A stretch of DNA of 64,000 nucleotides from Trematomus loennbergii (Eukaryota; Chordata; Actinopteri; Perciformes; Nototheniidae), in assembly GCA_012861695.1 (NCBI GenBank), contig JAAOOA010000467.1, positions 78,501 through 142,500 on the forward strand, read 5' to 3'. Below the pieces are notes generated by a model. The model did no database searches, was not told the origin of the DNA, and saw only the letters and a program-made list of their open reading frames with translations. Shown here one piece after another: positions 12,415 through 21,185 of this stretch. Both the position numbers and the translations under genes were made by a program. Numbering within the stretch: the first letter of the stretch is position 1; every line of letters starts with the position of its first letter.

Positions 12415-12538
12415 GTTGACACCTTGTCCTGGGAGATATCCATTCTGGCACTCTGTCGTGGCACTCTGAACACGGCTGAAGGGTTCCCTCGAGCAAGCTT
12501 CTGGCCTCCAGATCCAGAAGGCAAACCTTTGGCCATGC
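12415..12538 (-). CDS. Possible terminal coding exon, unknown protein
   Basis: Read on the minus strand, an acceptor-like TATTGTTTCAAAG at 12,539 is followed by a 124-bp open stretch. It encodes MAKGLPSGSGGQKLARGNPS and then FRVPRQSARMDISQDKVSTA before a TGA at 12,415-12,417. An AATAAA polyadenylation signal (minus strand) lies about 40 bp downstream, at 12,372-12,377. The composition looks protein-like, but I do not recognise the family and no matching upstream exon is proven. A possible first exon on the same strand, ATG then AGT|GTGAGT, lies near 13,782-13,810. Two other frames are also open here, so this is only a candidate. Confidence 0.3.
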
Positions 12539-12599
12539 CTTTGAAACAATAAGAACACGATGTAATCTAAAGTATTGCATAGGGAAAGGCTAAGGCATT

Positions 12600-13910
12600 G
12601 GTGCACAATTGATATGCATTAATAATCTCAACAGATATTGCCATCCAGAGTCTTACAGCTCTTGTTACTGATGGTCAACTAATCTGTAGATGGTTAACCT
12701 AATATAACTAACAGATGTTCTATTGACATGCTACTGAGTTTGTTGACAGATTGTAGATAATCTACAAGTGACCCTCAAAATAAAGTGTTACTGAAATTAA
12801 AACACACATATTGTTAAGGGCTTTCATACCCTTGTATTTCAAAACGCTCCATGAGAATAATAATAACTGACTAAAACACCTCATGCAATATTGCAAAACA
12901 TGTCAGAATTATGAGACTGTCTGATAAACAGTAAACAGGCAGTCACACAGTTAAGATTATTTACAATGAATTCAAATAGTAATACAATGACTATTAAAGA
13001 AGCATTTACACTGAAGACAGAACTTAGGCTACTGCTGATTTAATGTAGCGGACAGACAGATCATATTGACATGCTTTTGTCATCCTCTGAAGTTTAATTA
13101 ATTAGCTGACTATAATTAATGATCAGGGTTGGGAAGTTTACTTTTTTTAAATGTAGTAGTTTACAGATGACTAATTACCCTGTTAAAAATGTAATAAGTA
13201 ATGTAACTGACTATGTAACTATTTGTATTGATATTCTAATGTTAATTATGGTTCTTTTATGTTTTTTGTGAGTCACTTTGGATAAAAGCCTCTGCTAAAT
13301 AACATAACCATAACATACGGTTTCATTAAACAAAAAGGCTAACAGTTGGTTTTGCAGCGAGTCGTCATAGGCTAACAGATGACATTTAGCACGTGTTGCT
13401 TGTATTGCTGTCCACTTCAATACACCAGAATAGTTGTTAACTTTAAACAACAACATGATTCACATTACTCACACTCTTACTGTAATTAGTGATTAAATCA
13501 ACAATTAATGTAGGACACCTAGTTGGGCTTGCCAAAATCACGCTACAGTTTCATTAAACAAATAATCAAATATGCTAACGAAGCTAATGCTTTTACCGAA
13601 AGCTATCTAACGAATAATTGTTTTTAGTGCCTTTAATACGGTTAGAAGCTATCATAAGCTAACAGATGATTTGCCTTAAGACTAGCATAGTTAACGTTGG
13701 CTAATCACACTTCATTTCAAGACACCGGAATTGTTATTAATATTAAACAAATAAAACTTTAAAAGCACTTCACATTACTCACACTCTCTGCGTTGTCGTT
13801 CATATTCATGTCTCCTGCTCGCTAGGTGGCAGTGTCACGAAAAACCTGGGAGTGCGGTCCTGAGAGTGCGCTGCAGCTTCATGCTACTCACAGGTTCGGG
13901 AAAGCCCCAC
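12600..13910. other. Non-coding DNA with a diverged local duplication
   Basis: 13,310-13,500 and 13,545-13,790 share blocks in the same order, including GTTTCATTAAACAAA, GCTAACAGATGA and CACATTACTCACACTC, so they are an old tandem duplicate. The stretch from about 13,125, beginning AGGGTTGGGAAGTTTACTTT, looks like the end of a dispersed fish DNA transposon. No gene is supported apart from the weak exon candidates noted nearby. Confidence 0.45.
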
Positions 13911-14646
13911 GAGCTTCTCGCTGTAGTATCCATGATTTCACCCATTTAGTGCGGTTTCTCCTAATTTTTCGCTTCCGCCTCTTGAGCATAGACTGTATAT
14001 ATAAGCTCTTGAGAGACGGTTGCTTGAGAATGTCTTCCACAAGCAACACTCCAATGGCTGATAGCTCCAGTACCGCACGAAACATGTTTTCGATGGACGA
14101 GAGTGAAAATGGAACGCACACGCTATTTGTTGTTTGTTTATATCAGTCTGTTCTTCTTCTGTCTTCCGGTTGCCTCTTTTGAATGACGAATACACACTAC
14201 CGCCGCCTGCTGGTAAGGAGAGTTATTGCCACTCACGCATGCGCAGTTCGTACGTGCTCGGCTGAAGTCTTTGCGGTGTGTTCCAGTGCGACACATGGCC
14301 AAGACGCAGGAGAACACGGCGGCCCAGACACACCAGGCAGTCACCAGAGAACTCGCCGACGCCGATTGTTGCGTCGGCGAGTTCTCCTGTGTCTTGGCCA
14401 ACGTCACACTGGAACACACCGCAAAGACTTCAGCCGAGCAGGTACGAACTGCGCATGCGTGGTGGCATAACTTGTTTCGTGCGGTACTGGAGCTATCAGC
14501 CATTGGAGTGTTGCTTGTGGAAGACATTCTCAAGCAACAGTCTCTCAAGAGCTTATATATACAGTCTATGCTCAAGAGGCGGAAGCGAAGAATTAGGAGA
14601 AACCGCACTAAATGTGTGAAATCATGGATACTACAGCGAGAAGCTC
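13911..14646. mobile_element. Nested palindromic element
   Basis: The outer arms 13,911-14,085 and 14,473-14,646 are near-perfect inverted copies. Inside them, 14,228-14,315 and 14,380-14,466 form a second inverted pair. At the core, a perfect 14-bp stem (14,349-14,362 and 14,371-14,384) closes an 8-nt loop, CGATTGTT. About 140 bp between the outer and inner left arms has no partner. Long frames on both strands follow from the symmetry and are not genes. This is probably a fold-back MITE carrying another inside it. Confidence 0.75.
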
Positions 14647-14956
14647 TGTATTAATGTCATGTGGATTTTCCTGTCATGTTGACAGGTTATCATCATGTAG
14701 GCGTTGATAAAAGCACATTATAATGTTTGTTATGTGTGTATGAAGGTACGAAATAAAGTTTTGCATTGCCTATCCTGCTATTTGTGTTTATTCTTTAAAT
14801 CACACAGCGATAAGAAACAATAACAATGTGCCTACAGAACTGTCAGTTGCAGCCCTAGCATTAGTATTGGTTATAGTAACAGCTACAACATTACAATACT
14901 TCTAGGCAGATTGAGGAGGATAATGGAGAATGAACAGAGGGGCAGAAACATCCATC

Positions 14957-15109
14957 TGAATAATAATAATAACTTTATTTGTATAACACCTTTCATACAG
15001 GGGATTGCAGTTCAAAGTGCTTTACATCAGTAAGAAATAAGACATAACATCAGTGTAAAACAAGCAGCAAGAGCAAAGCATAAAGTGGGATAAAATAATG
15101 CAGATATAT

Positions 15110-15140
<31 letters not shown>

Positions 15141-15145
15141 TATAT
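14957..15145 (-). mobile_element. LINE/SINE-type 3' tail plus TA array
   Basis: The AATAATAATAACTTTATTTG start and the following AAAGTGCTTTACATCAG block are the reverse complement of the usual 3' end of a fish LINE family (or of a SINE sharing it). A (TA)n array occupies about 15,100-15,145. Confidence 0.6.
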
Positions 15146-15605
15146 CCCAACAGGCCACCTTGTTTATGGTTAGATTCAGTTTTAGTAGAATATAAAATAC
15201 ATGAATGATGAAATGAGCACATAAAGTGCAGACATACTATAAAATCACAGTTAATAGACCTGCATCTGATGATCGCAGTGTTCTGGCGGGTGTGTAGTTT
15301 ATTGAGTCAGCAATGTAGTAATGTATGTAATGTAATAATGGCCACTTCTTGCTAAATTTACATTTACATGTGATGCTTTATCCGAGGCGACACACAATAG
15401 GTAAATGAACAGCAGTAGACAGTATCTCATTTACTTAGACACTGTACTTAAGGACAATGTTGAGGTACTTGAGACTAACCCTAGATTCCACGGGTCCGTC
15501 TGCGCCGCGTTACGGCTGCGCCGCGGTTTTGGTCCGGCCTCCTCCGGCGTCATACCCTACCAGGCGCGTTTCAGAAGCATTTCAGAAGCGGAGAGTCTTG
15601 CCTGC

Positions 15606-15694
15606 TGTTAGAAATTTAAAATCAATGTTTACAGATGAAGAACTCATTAATTTCAGTATTGTGTTCACACCTTAAAAAGTGTGAAAGGAGGGAT
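15606..15694 (+). repeat. Extra LTR start joined to a polypurine-tract region
   Basis: The first 24 bp of an LTR (TGTTAGAAATTTAAAATC...) run straight into 65 bp that match the internal 3' end of the element at about 24,457-24,517, including the CACACCTTAAAA hairpin and AAAGGAGGGAT. A full LTR follows. This is what remains of a tandem LTR-internal-LTR array after deletion from inside one LTR to the next polypurine tract. Confidence 0.8.
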
Positions 15695-16265
15695 TGTTAG
15701 AAATTAAAATCAATGTTTAATATAATAATTAGTCTAAAATATATCGTCAGTTTAAAAGCTGTTTTATTGTGAAAAAACCCGGAAGTTCTCATACAATCTC
15801 AATGCCAAGCTTTTATTCCTTCATATCCGGTCAGTATGAAGCATGTCGCTAACAATGTTTTAAATTAACTATTACAGCTGTTTATAAGGTATTAAATAGA
15901 AAGTCATGAAAGAGATAAGGAGGATAAAAGACTTAAGGAAGTAGGCACTCTCAGAGAGATGACCTAATCAGAGAAACTATGACAATGAGAAAGAGGAGGG
16001 AAGTTCCCTCCCTACGTCACCGCCCACCATTGAGGAGGAGGGGTCACCACTGAGATATAGGGAGGTGAGGGAGCCCTGGAGGACACTCCTGCTTCGCTGC
16101 AGCCACTCTGAAGACAACACCGGCTTGTCTTTTCCCTTACCCTCTGCTTGTTGTATCATCGTGCCATTTAATTAAACTCACCAATTTGAACCTTTTCGGA
16201 GACTCCATTAGTCTCTTCATTCTAAGCTCCTCTCCTGGACGCGAGAACATCGAATACTTCTAATA
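15695..16265 (+). repeat. ERV 5' LTR
   Basis: This 571-bp direct repeat starts TGTTAGAA and ends TTCTAATA. Aligned by eye with 24,518-25,085 it shows no substitution, only about seven small indels in short runs. An ATTAAA polyadenylation-like signal lies near 16,170. Confidence 0.9.
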
Positions 16266-16267
16266 GT

Positions 16268-16285
16268 TGGCAACCACTCACCCGC
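16268..16285 (+). promoter_or_regulatory. Candidate retroviral primer-binding site
   Basis: TGGCAACCACTCACCCGC begins two bases after the LTR, where a tRNA primer-binding site is expected, and starts with the obligatory TGG. I cannot match it confidently to a particular tRNA. Confidence 0.5.
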
Positions 16286-18497
16286 GAACAAGGGAGAACC
16301 AACCAAGCCAGCTGTTCAACGGATTCGCAGCCTCCATCAGACAACAAAGAGCTCACACACTTTTGGTAAGAAGAACCGGTTAAATCAAATCTTCACTAGC
16401 TTATGCAGGAAACTTTAAGTTTGTGTGTTTGATGGCGGCCAGCGGATCCGGAGAATAACTGTGCATTTTAATGTTAAACAAGCTAAATTAAGAAGCATAG
16501 ACAACACGTGGCGCTATTGTAGGACAAGCAGGGGTGAGTCTATTTTTTCTTTTCATTGTTCACTAACACTGCATGCTTCTAACAAAATTTGAAAACACTA
16601 CAGGTGTTAAAGTTGCAGTGATTATACTATTGTGTTTTTCCAAGACATTGCGGGTGGTTTACGAAGGGAAGTGCGTTATAATGCGTATTAATAGCGTCCT
16701 ATTTGGTCCCATTAAAGTGCGTGTTTAAACCAGCAGATAATCACCAGGCAATAAAATTGTTAAAAGGACAATACAGTTGCTAGGGGCAACCATAAAATTG
16801 TTTAAAAGGACAATAAGTGCTAGGGGCAACCATAAAATTGTTAAAAGGACAATACAGTTGCTAGGGGCAACCATAAAATTGTTTAAAAGGACAATACAGT
16901 TGCTAGGGGCAATATTTTTAAAACACTAGGGTGTTAAAAGTGTTTCACGGTGATTATACTATTGTGTGTTTTTCCAAGACATTGCGGGTGGTTTACGAAG
17001 GGAAGTGCGTTAGATATTAATAGCGTCCCATTTTGGTCCCATTATATTGCGTGTTTAAACAGCAAAAATAATCACAGGACTATAAAGTCAAATATTACGT
17101 CATTGGCCGATGACGTAAGGGCCCTCATGTTAAAATAAGGTATCTCTAGGATAAAGCCCATATTCATAGTAAACTAGATAGAAATGTTATTTTGTATATA
17201 AAGTGTAGTTTTGTGTTGTATTTTTAAACTTTGCTCTACTGAACCAGTTTCCATTATGTCCATTTAAAGATCTCTAGCCATTATTTAATCTCATCGGTGA
17301 CCACATGGTGAAATTTCAACATCTCTTTGTTCTGGAGGTCAGAGTTTGAAATAATCAGTAGCCATCTTGTTTTGACCTCATTTCAAGGAAAAGACAGGGC
17401 AGTTGCCATTTCGTGAAATGCAACTCTTTTGTTCTTTGTAACCCATGAGGCCAAGCCCTTTATCTGACCTCCATCTTGTGAAGAACAAACCATTCTTCTT
17501 GTCTCAGTTGTATTTAGTCTTTTGCTAAATCAGGTTATCTATACATATTTGTTGTTGGACTTTGGTGGTTGTAAACAAAGATTATTGTATTTTCTCAGAC
17601 TGGAGTTATGCCTTCCAATCTGATTTTTTGAAATATTTGTGTTTGCAAATGTGTTTTTGGCTTGCTTATGCATTACTGTTCAAATCATATTGTGTTTTGC
17701 CTTCCAATCTGATTTTTTGAAATATTTGTGTTTGCAATGTGTTTTTGACTTGCTTATGCATTACTGTTCAAATAATATTGTTTCTCCTTCCCATTTCAAA
17801 GGTATTTTTTAGAAAAAACCTTGTTACATAGAAGTCAGTTTCAGAACAGCTACCCCTGCTGGCAGCAACTGAAAACTACAACAGCGCACTCTGCTGGTTG
17901 TACAGAATTTTTGCAGAATTACAATTATATGCCAAAGTTTATCTCCCACGTGTTATAGATAAACACATACTTCATCACACACAGATAAAATTACAGGTGG
18001 TTCCTGATTTTAAGATAAGAAACCTTACATAATAGTCTTTCAAGCTAGACTATAGAATATTCAACCACCATATTTTTGAAGTAAACATAGTTTATAACAT
18101 TTGCATAATCTCATGCACACACATTTTTTATCTTTCTACATTTTATAACATTTGCATAATCTCATGCACACACATTTTTTATCTTTCTACATTTTATAAC
18201 ATTTGCATAATCTCATGCACACACATTTTTTATCTTTCTACATTTTATAACATTTGCATAATCTCATGCACACACATTTTTTATCTTTCTACATTTTATA
18301 ACATTTGCATAATCTCATACACACACATTTTATTTTATAATTTTAATTATTAATTTACTTTATTAATAAAAAAAAAAAAAAAAAATGATTTAAGGTTAAC
18401 TACTGAAGACATAGGATACTTTTATAAAGGAATACAAAGGTACTATTCAGAGGATTAGTAATACATCTTTGATAATTTAGTAATTTCATCCTAGTAT
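16286..18497 (+). repeat. ERV leader with three tandem-repeat arrays
   Basis: Array one has four copies of about 42 bp built on AAAATTGTTAAAAGGACAAT and CTAGGGGCAAC (16,747-16,912). It sits between two roughly 150-bp direct repeats (about 16,600-16,745 and 16,920-17,075). Array two is two copies of about 85 bp starting TGCCTTCCAATCTG (17,609-17,781). Array three is five copies of a 51-bp unit starting TTTATAACATTTGC (18,091-18,340). CAGGGGTGAGTC near 16,530 could be a splice donor. No long coding frame is present. Confidence 0.75.
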
Positions 18498-19481
18498 TTG
18501 AGAAACATGTCACCAAAAGACACTAAGTTAAGAGCATTCGCAGTTCCAGGCTCAACTGCAGATATCAAGGAACGGGTAAAAGTCAGGTCAGATGTCACAA
18601 CAAATCCAAATGAGAGACAGAAGAGCTGGAAACAACAACAGGAATTGTTGACACAGTGGCAAACAAGAGGATTGATTCCAGCAGATAATCAACCTGGACC
18701 AACAAAAGCCCATAGAAGAGCAGTACTAGACTATGAACATGAACAATGCCTACAACAGCTAAATGTATGGAGGGAAGCTGAACAAAGGTTTACAAGAGTT
18801 ACAAGTCTGATACTCGATCTGGAATATGCCAGCCTATTGACAGACAGCATAAATGTGGTCCGAATAGCAGACCTGCCAGTGAGAGTAGAATTCGCAGAAG
18901 AAAGACGACGAGAAAGAGAAACACAAAAGACAGAGCAGGAAGCGCTACAACTAAGACCTTTGAAGATACAGGTAGCGGAGAAAGACACAGAGGCTTGTAG
19001 GAACAACACAAGGAGAAGGGAGGAGAAGCTTTCAGAGATAACCATAGAACCAGAGAAGGCAGGCCAGACACCTCCAACAGTTCAAACTCAGGTAGTGCCT
19101 GAGATTCAGGTGCAGAATCAACGAAGAGGTGGAAGACGTTTCCGGTTTGAGGGATGTTACTGTTGCAGCCAAATGGGCCATTGGTCCAGAGATTGTCCGC
19201 AACACAAGATGCTACAATTACTGGAACATTGCACCACACAGCAACAAGCCCCAAACAATGGCCCTCCACACAGTTACCCCAGAGGAGGTTTCCATGACTA
19301 CAACAGAGGCAGGGGGTCCCAGGGATGTCAAAGAGGAACAGGATGTCCAAATATGAAGAAGGACATTTTGAAATCCAGCCACATAGAGCCATATCTGTCA
19401 CCACAGGGAGGAGAGGTGGAATGTTATTTTACACCGACTGCAGTTCAAGGGGCGAAGATACACCTGATGTGGAGCTGTTGA
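18498..19481 (+). CDS. gag: ERV Gag-like protein with CCHC zinc knuckle
   Basis: This is a 327-codon frame. Residues about 25-130 are helical and rich in Q and K; residues about 130-190 are highly charged (ERRRERETQKTEQE), a likely coiled coil. Around residue 220 the motif CYCCSQMGHWSRDC fits CX2CX4HX4C, the retroviral nucleocapsid knuckle, preceded by the basic RRGGRRFRF. A glycine/arginine-rich stretch follows. Gag assembles the particle and packages RNA; the single knuckle resembles gammaretroviral and epsilonretroviral nucleocapsids. It is shorter than usual (often 450-600 residues) and no clear capsid major-homology region was seen, so the matrix/capsid part may be incomplete. The frame closes without an evident protease. 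Confidence 0.78.
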   Translation: MRNMSPKDTKLRAFAVPGSTADIKERVKVRSDVTTNPNERQKSWKQQQELLTQWQTRGLIPADNQPGPTKAHRRAVLDYEHEQCLQQLNVWREAEQRFTRVTSLILDLEYASLLTDSINVVRIADLPVRVEFAEERRRERETQKTEQEALQLRPLKIQVAEKDTEACRNNTRRREEKLSEITIEPEKAGQTPPTVQTQVVPEIQVQNQRRGGRRFRFEGCYCCSQMGHWSRDCPQHKMLQLLEHCTTQQQAPNNGPPHSYPRGGFHDYNRGRGSQGCQRGTGCPNMKKDILKSSHIEPYLSPQGGEVECYFTPTAVQGAKIHLMWSC

Positions 19482-20440
19482 GACCTGAAAACAGAAACCC
19501 GATTCTGCTGTGGTGAAGTCTGGCTACAAAGGGAGGTGTTTCGATAGGAACCACTTGTCTCAAACCAGTGAAGAAGTCAACCAGAACCCAGCAGAACTAG
19601 AGAGTGACTGTTGGCGGGAGAACAGTGACAGGGCGACAGAAACTGGCACAACATAGATAGACCCCGTCAGAAGACCGGGGCTGTGTTTAAAGGGGGAACT
19701 TCATTCATTGTTAGTTGAAGTATAGTTTTTATTTTTTTTATTTTTTTATGAGCCAAACAATTATGTGAGAATAGTTCGTACTTTCCCTCTAGTTTAAAGA
19801 AATATTATTTTGTCATGATATCTTTGTCCAGCAGTGTCAGCCAAGCCTCTAATCCTAGAGCTATTGAGACGCATTAGCAAAACCAAGGGTGTTGTTTTTT
19901 CCGCAGCAACAATGATACAGAATACCATGACAAAAGCCATTATAGAACTAACAACAAGTAAACTATTTTTGTGCTAATGGAAGATTGTTAGTGAATATGC
20001 ATTTATAACATAGGAAGACGATACATCACACAACATCTTTGTTGTAGCACTTCGGGATTTGAATTTCAAATATGAAGTGCTTTATAAATGGAACCCATTA
20101 TTATCTTTGTACGCCTTGTGGGGCACACGGAGAATTTATATTTATTTACTACAACGTTATGGGTTTTCCATGTCCTATTCATAATAGAGTAATCATTGCA
20201 ATATTAATTGAGCATTTTATGCTCAAAGGAGGGAGCGTCATGATTATACAGATATATTGATTTCGGTGACGTTGTAGTTAATAAATAACATGTTGTCAAC
20301 AATGGGTCTCATAACAACAAAAGGTATACCAAAGCTTGGGCCTCCTCCAAGGAGTGGAGTGGTCCAGTTTTAGATTTAGACAAATAGAAGTGGATGAATA
20401 TGTCAGACTCTGAGTAATATTTTCCAAGTTTTGTCTACAC
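19482..20440 (+). pseudogene. ERV region where pro-pol would be expected, unreadable
   Basis: No protease, reverse transcriptase or RNase H motif can be read in any frame. A 60-bp LINE tail lies inside (20,043-20,102). Less than 1 kb separates gag from the integrase-like tail, so at least about 2.5 kb of a normal pol is missing here. Confidence 0.6.
20043..20102 (+). mobile_element. 60-bp LINE tail insertion with 8-bp duplication
   Basis: The block shares CACTTCGGGATTTGAATT and TATGAAGTGCTTTATAAATG with the LINE tail at 5930-5965. ATCTTTGT flanks it at 20,035-20,042 and 20,103-20,110. It is an extremely 5'-truncated LINE copy that landed inside the retrovirus. Confidence 0.85.
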
Positions 20441-20459
20441 AGGCTAGGAAAAACTGCAC

Positions 20460-20665
20460 AGATACCAGACGAGACACAGAAGAGACTCCTGTTCGGCCAG
20501 GTGATTGGGTGAGGGTGAAAGTTCCAAAACAGTGGGCTGATCCCCGGTGGTCGGAACCGTGACAAGTTGTAATGAACTTCACACGCTCTCCGGTTTAAAG
20601 GTAAAGAAAAAGGAGCAAATTGACACCACCTCACACATTGTCACCCTTCACTGGCAACTTCCAGA
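20460..20665 (+). pseudogene. pol: Retroviral integrase C-terminal fragment
   Basis: The plus strand encodes ETPVRPGDWVRVKVPKQW followed by ADPRWSEP and then a stop. The PGDWV...PRW pattern is characteristic of the SH3-like C-terminal domain of gammaretroviral-type integrases. Sequence resembling the rest of that domain continues in another frame, so at least one frameshift or stop interrupts it. The catalytic core (DDE) is not found nearby. It sits directly upstream of the env-like frame, the normal pol-env order. Confidence 0.6.
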
Positions 20666-20897
20666 AAATTATTGGAAGCTAGGACTGATTTGGCAGAGCT
20701 GGAACAAAACAATAAATATAAATACGATTAAGATAGCAACAGCTCAAAAGACGAATTGTCTTTAGATTTTTATAGATTGTACACTAAAGTGAAAACCTAT
20801 TTTGTTTTTTCACCTGAAAAAGAGTCCAACGTTTTGTTTCTATTTTCGTATACGTTATTTTTGTACTCATCATTTACATTCTGTAACTGACAAAACC

Positions 20898-21185
20898 ATG
20901 GATAAAATAGAGATTATGTCAAGAACAAAGCCAAAGCAATTGTGGGGTCCCCTAAGGATAAGAGTCAGAATAGCATTGTTGATTGTGCTCATTACACTTG
21001 GCACCTTTCTGGTTGGATGGGGAGTACAATATCATGAAAGACATGGATCCATTAGTTCACTCGTAGAAAATGCCCACATCACTAACAAAACACCAGCTGT
21101 GTTTCAGAGACTTTCACTTATCCCCAGAGCCAAAAGATCAGTTGAGCAACAAGAGGAGGAGTTAGAAATACTCGTTCCAAAATGA
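20898..21185 (+). CDS. env: Env leader-like membrane protein fragment
   Basis: An ATG at about 20,898 opens a frame of about 96 codons. A basic N-terminus (about residues 1-25) is followed by a single hydrophobic segment, RIALLIVLITLGTFLVGWGV, that can act as a signal anchor. About 45 residues later comes RAKR, which fits a furin-type RxKR site, and then an acidic tail before the stop. This layout is that of a retroviral envelope leader; the receptor-binding and fusion parts are not recovered intact. The position after the integrase tail supports env. The identification rests on layout, not on a sequence match. Confidence 0.5.
   Translation: MDKIEIMSRTKPKQLWGPLRIRVRIALLIVLITLGTFLVGWGVQYHERHGSISSLVENAHITNKTPAVFQRLSLIPRAKRSVEQQEEELEILVPK

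Noticed and set aside
13826..14654. Several frames of 95-156 codons on both strands
   Set aside because: They arise from the palindrome, so each has a mirror copy; no domain.
18799..19404. A 201-codon minus-strand frame antisense to gag
   Set aside because: Shadow of the gag reading frame, whose plus-strand translation has a clear zinc knuckle.
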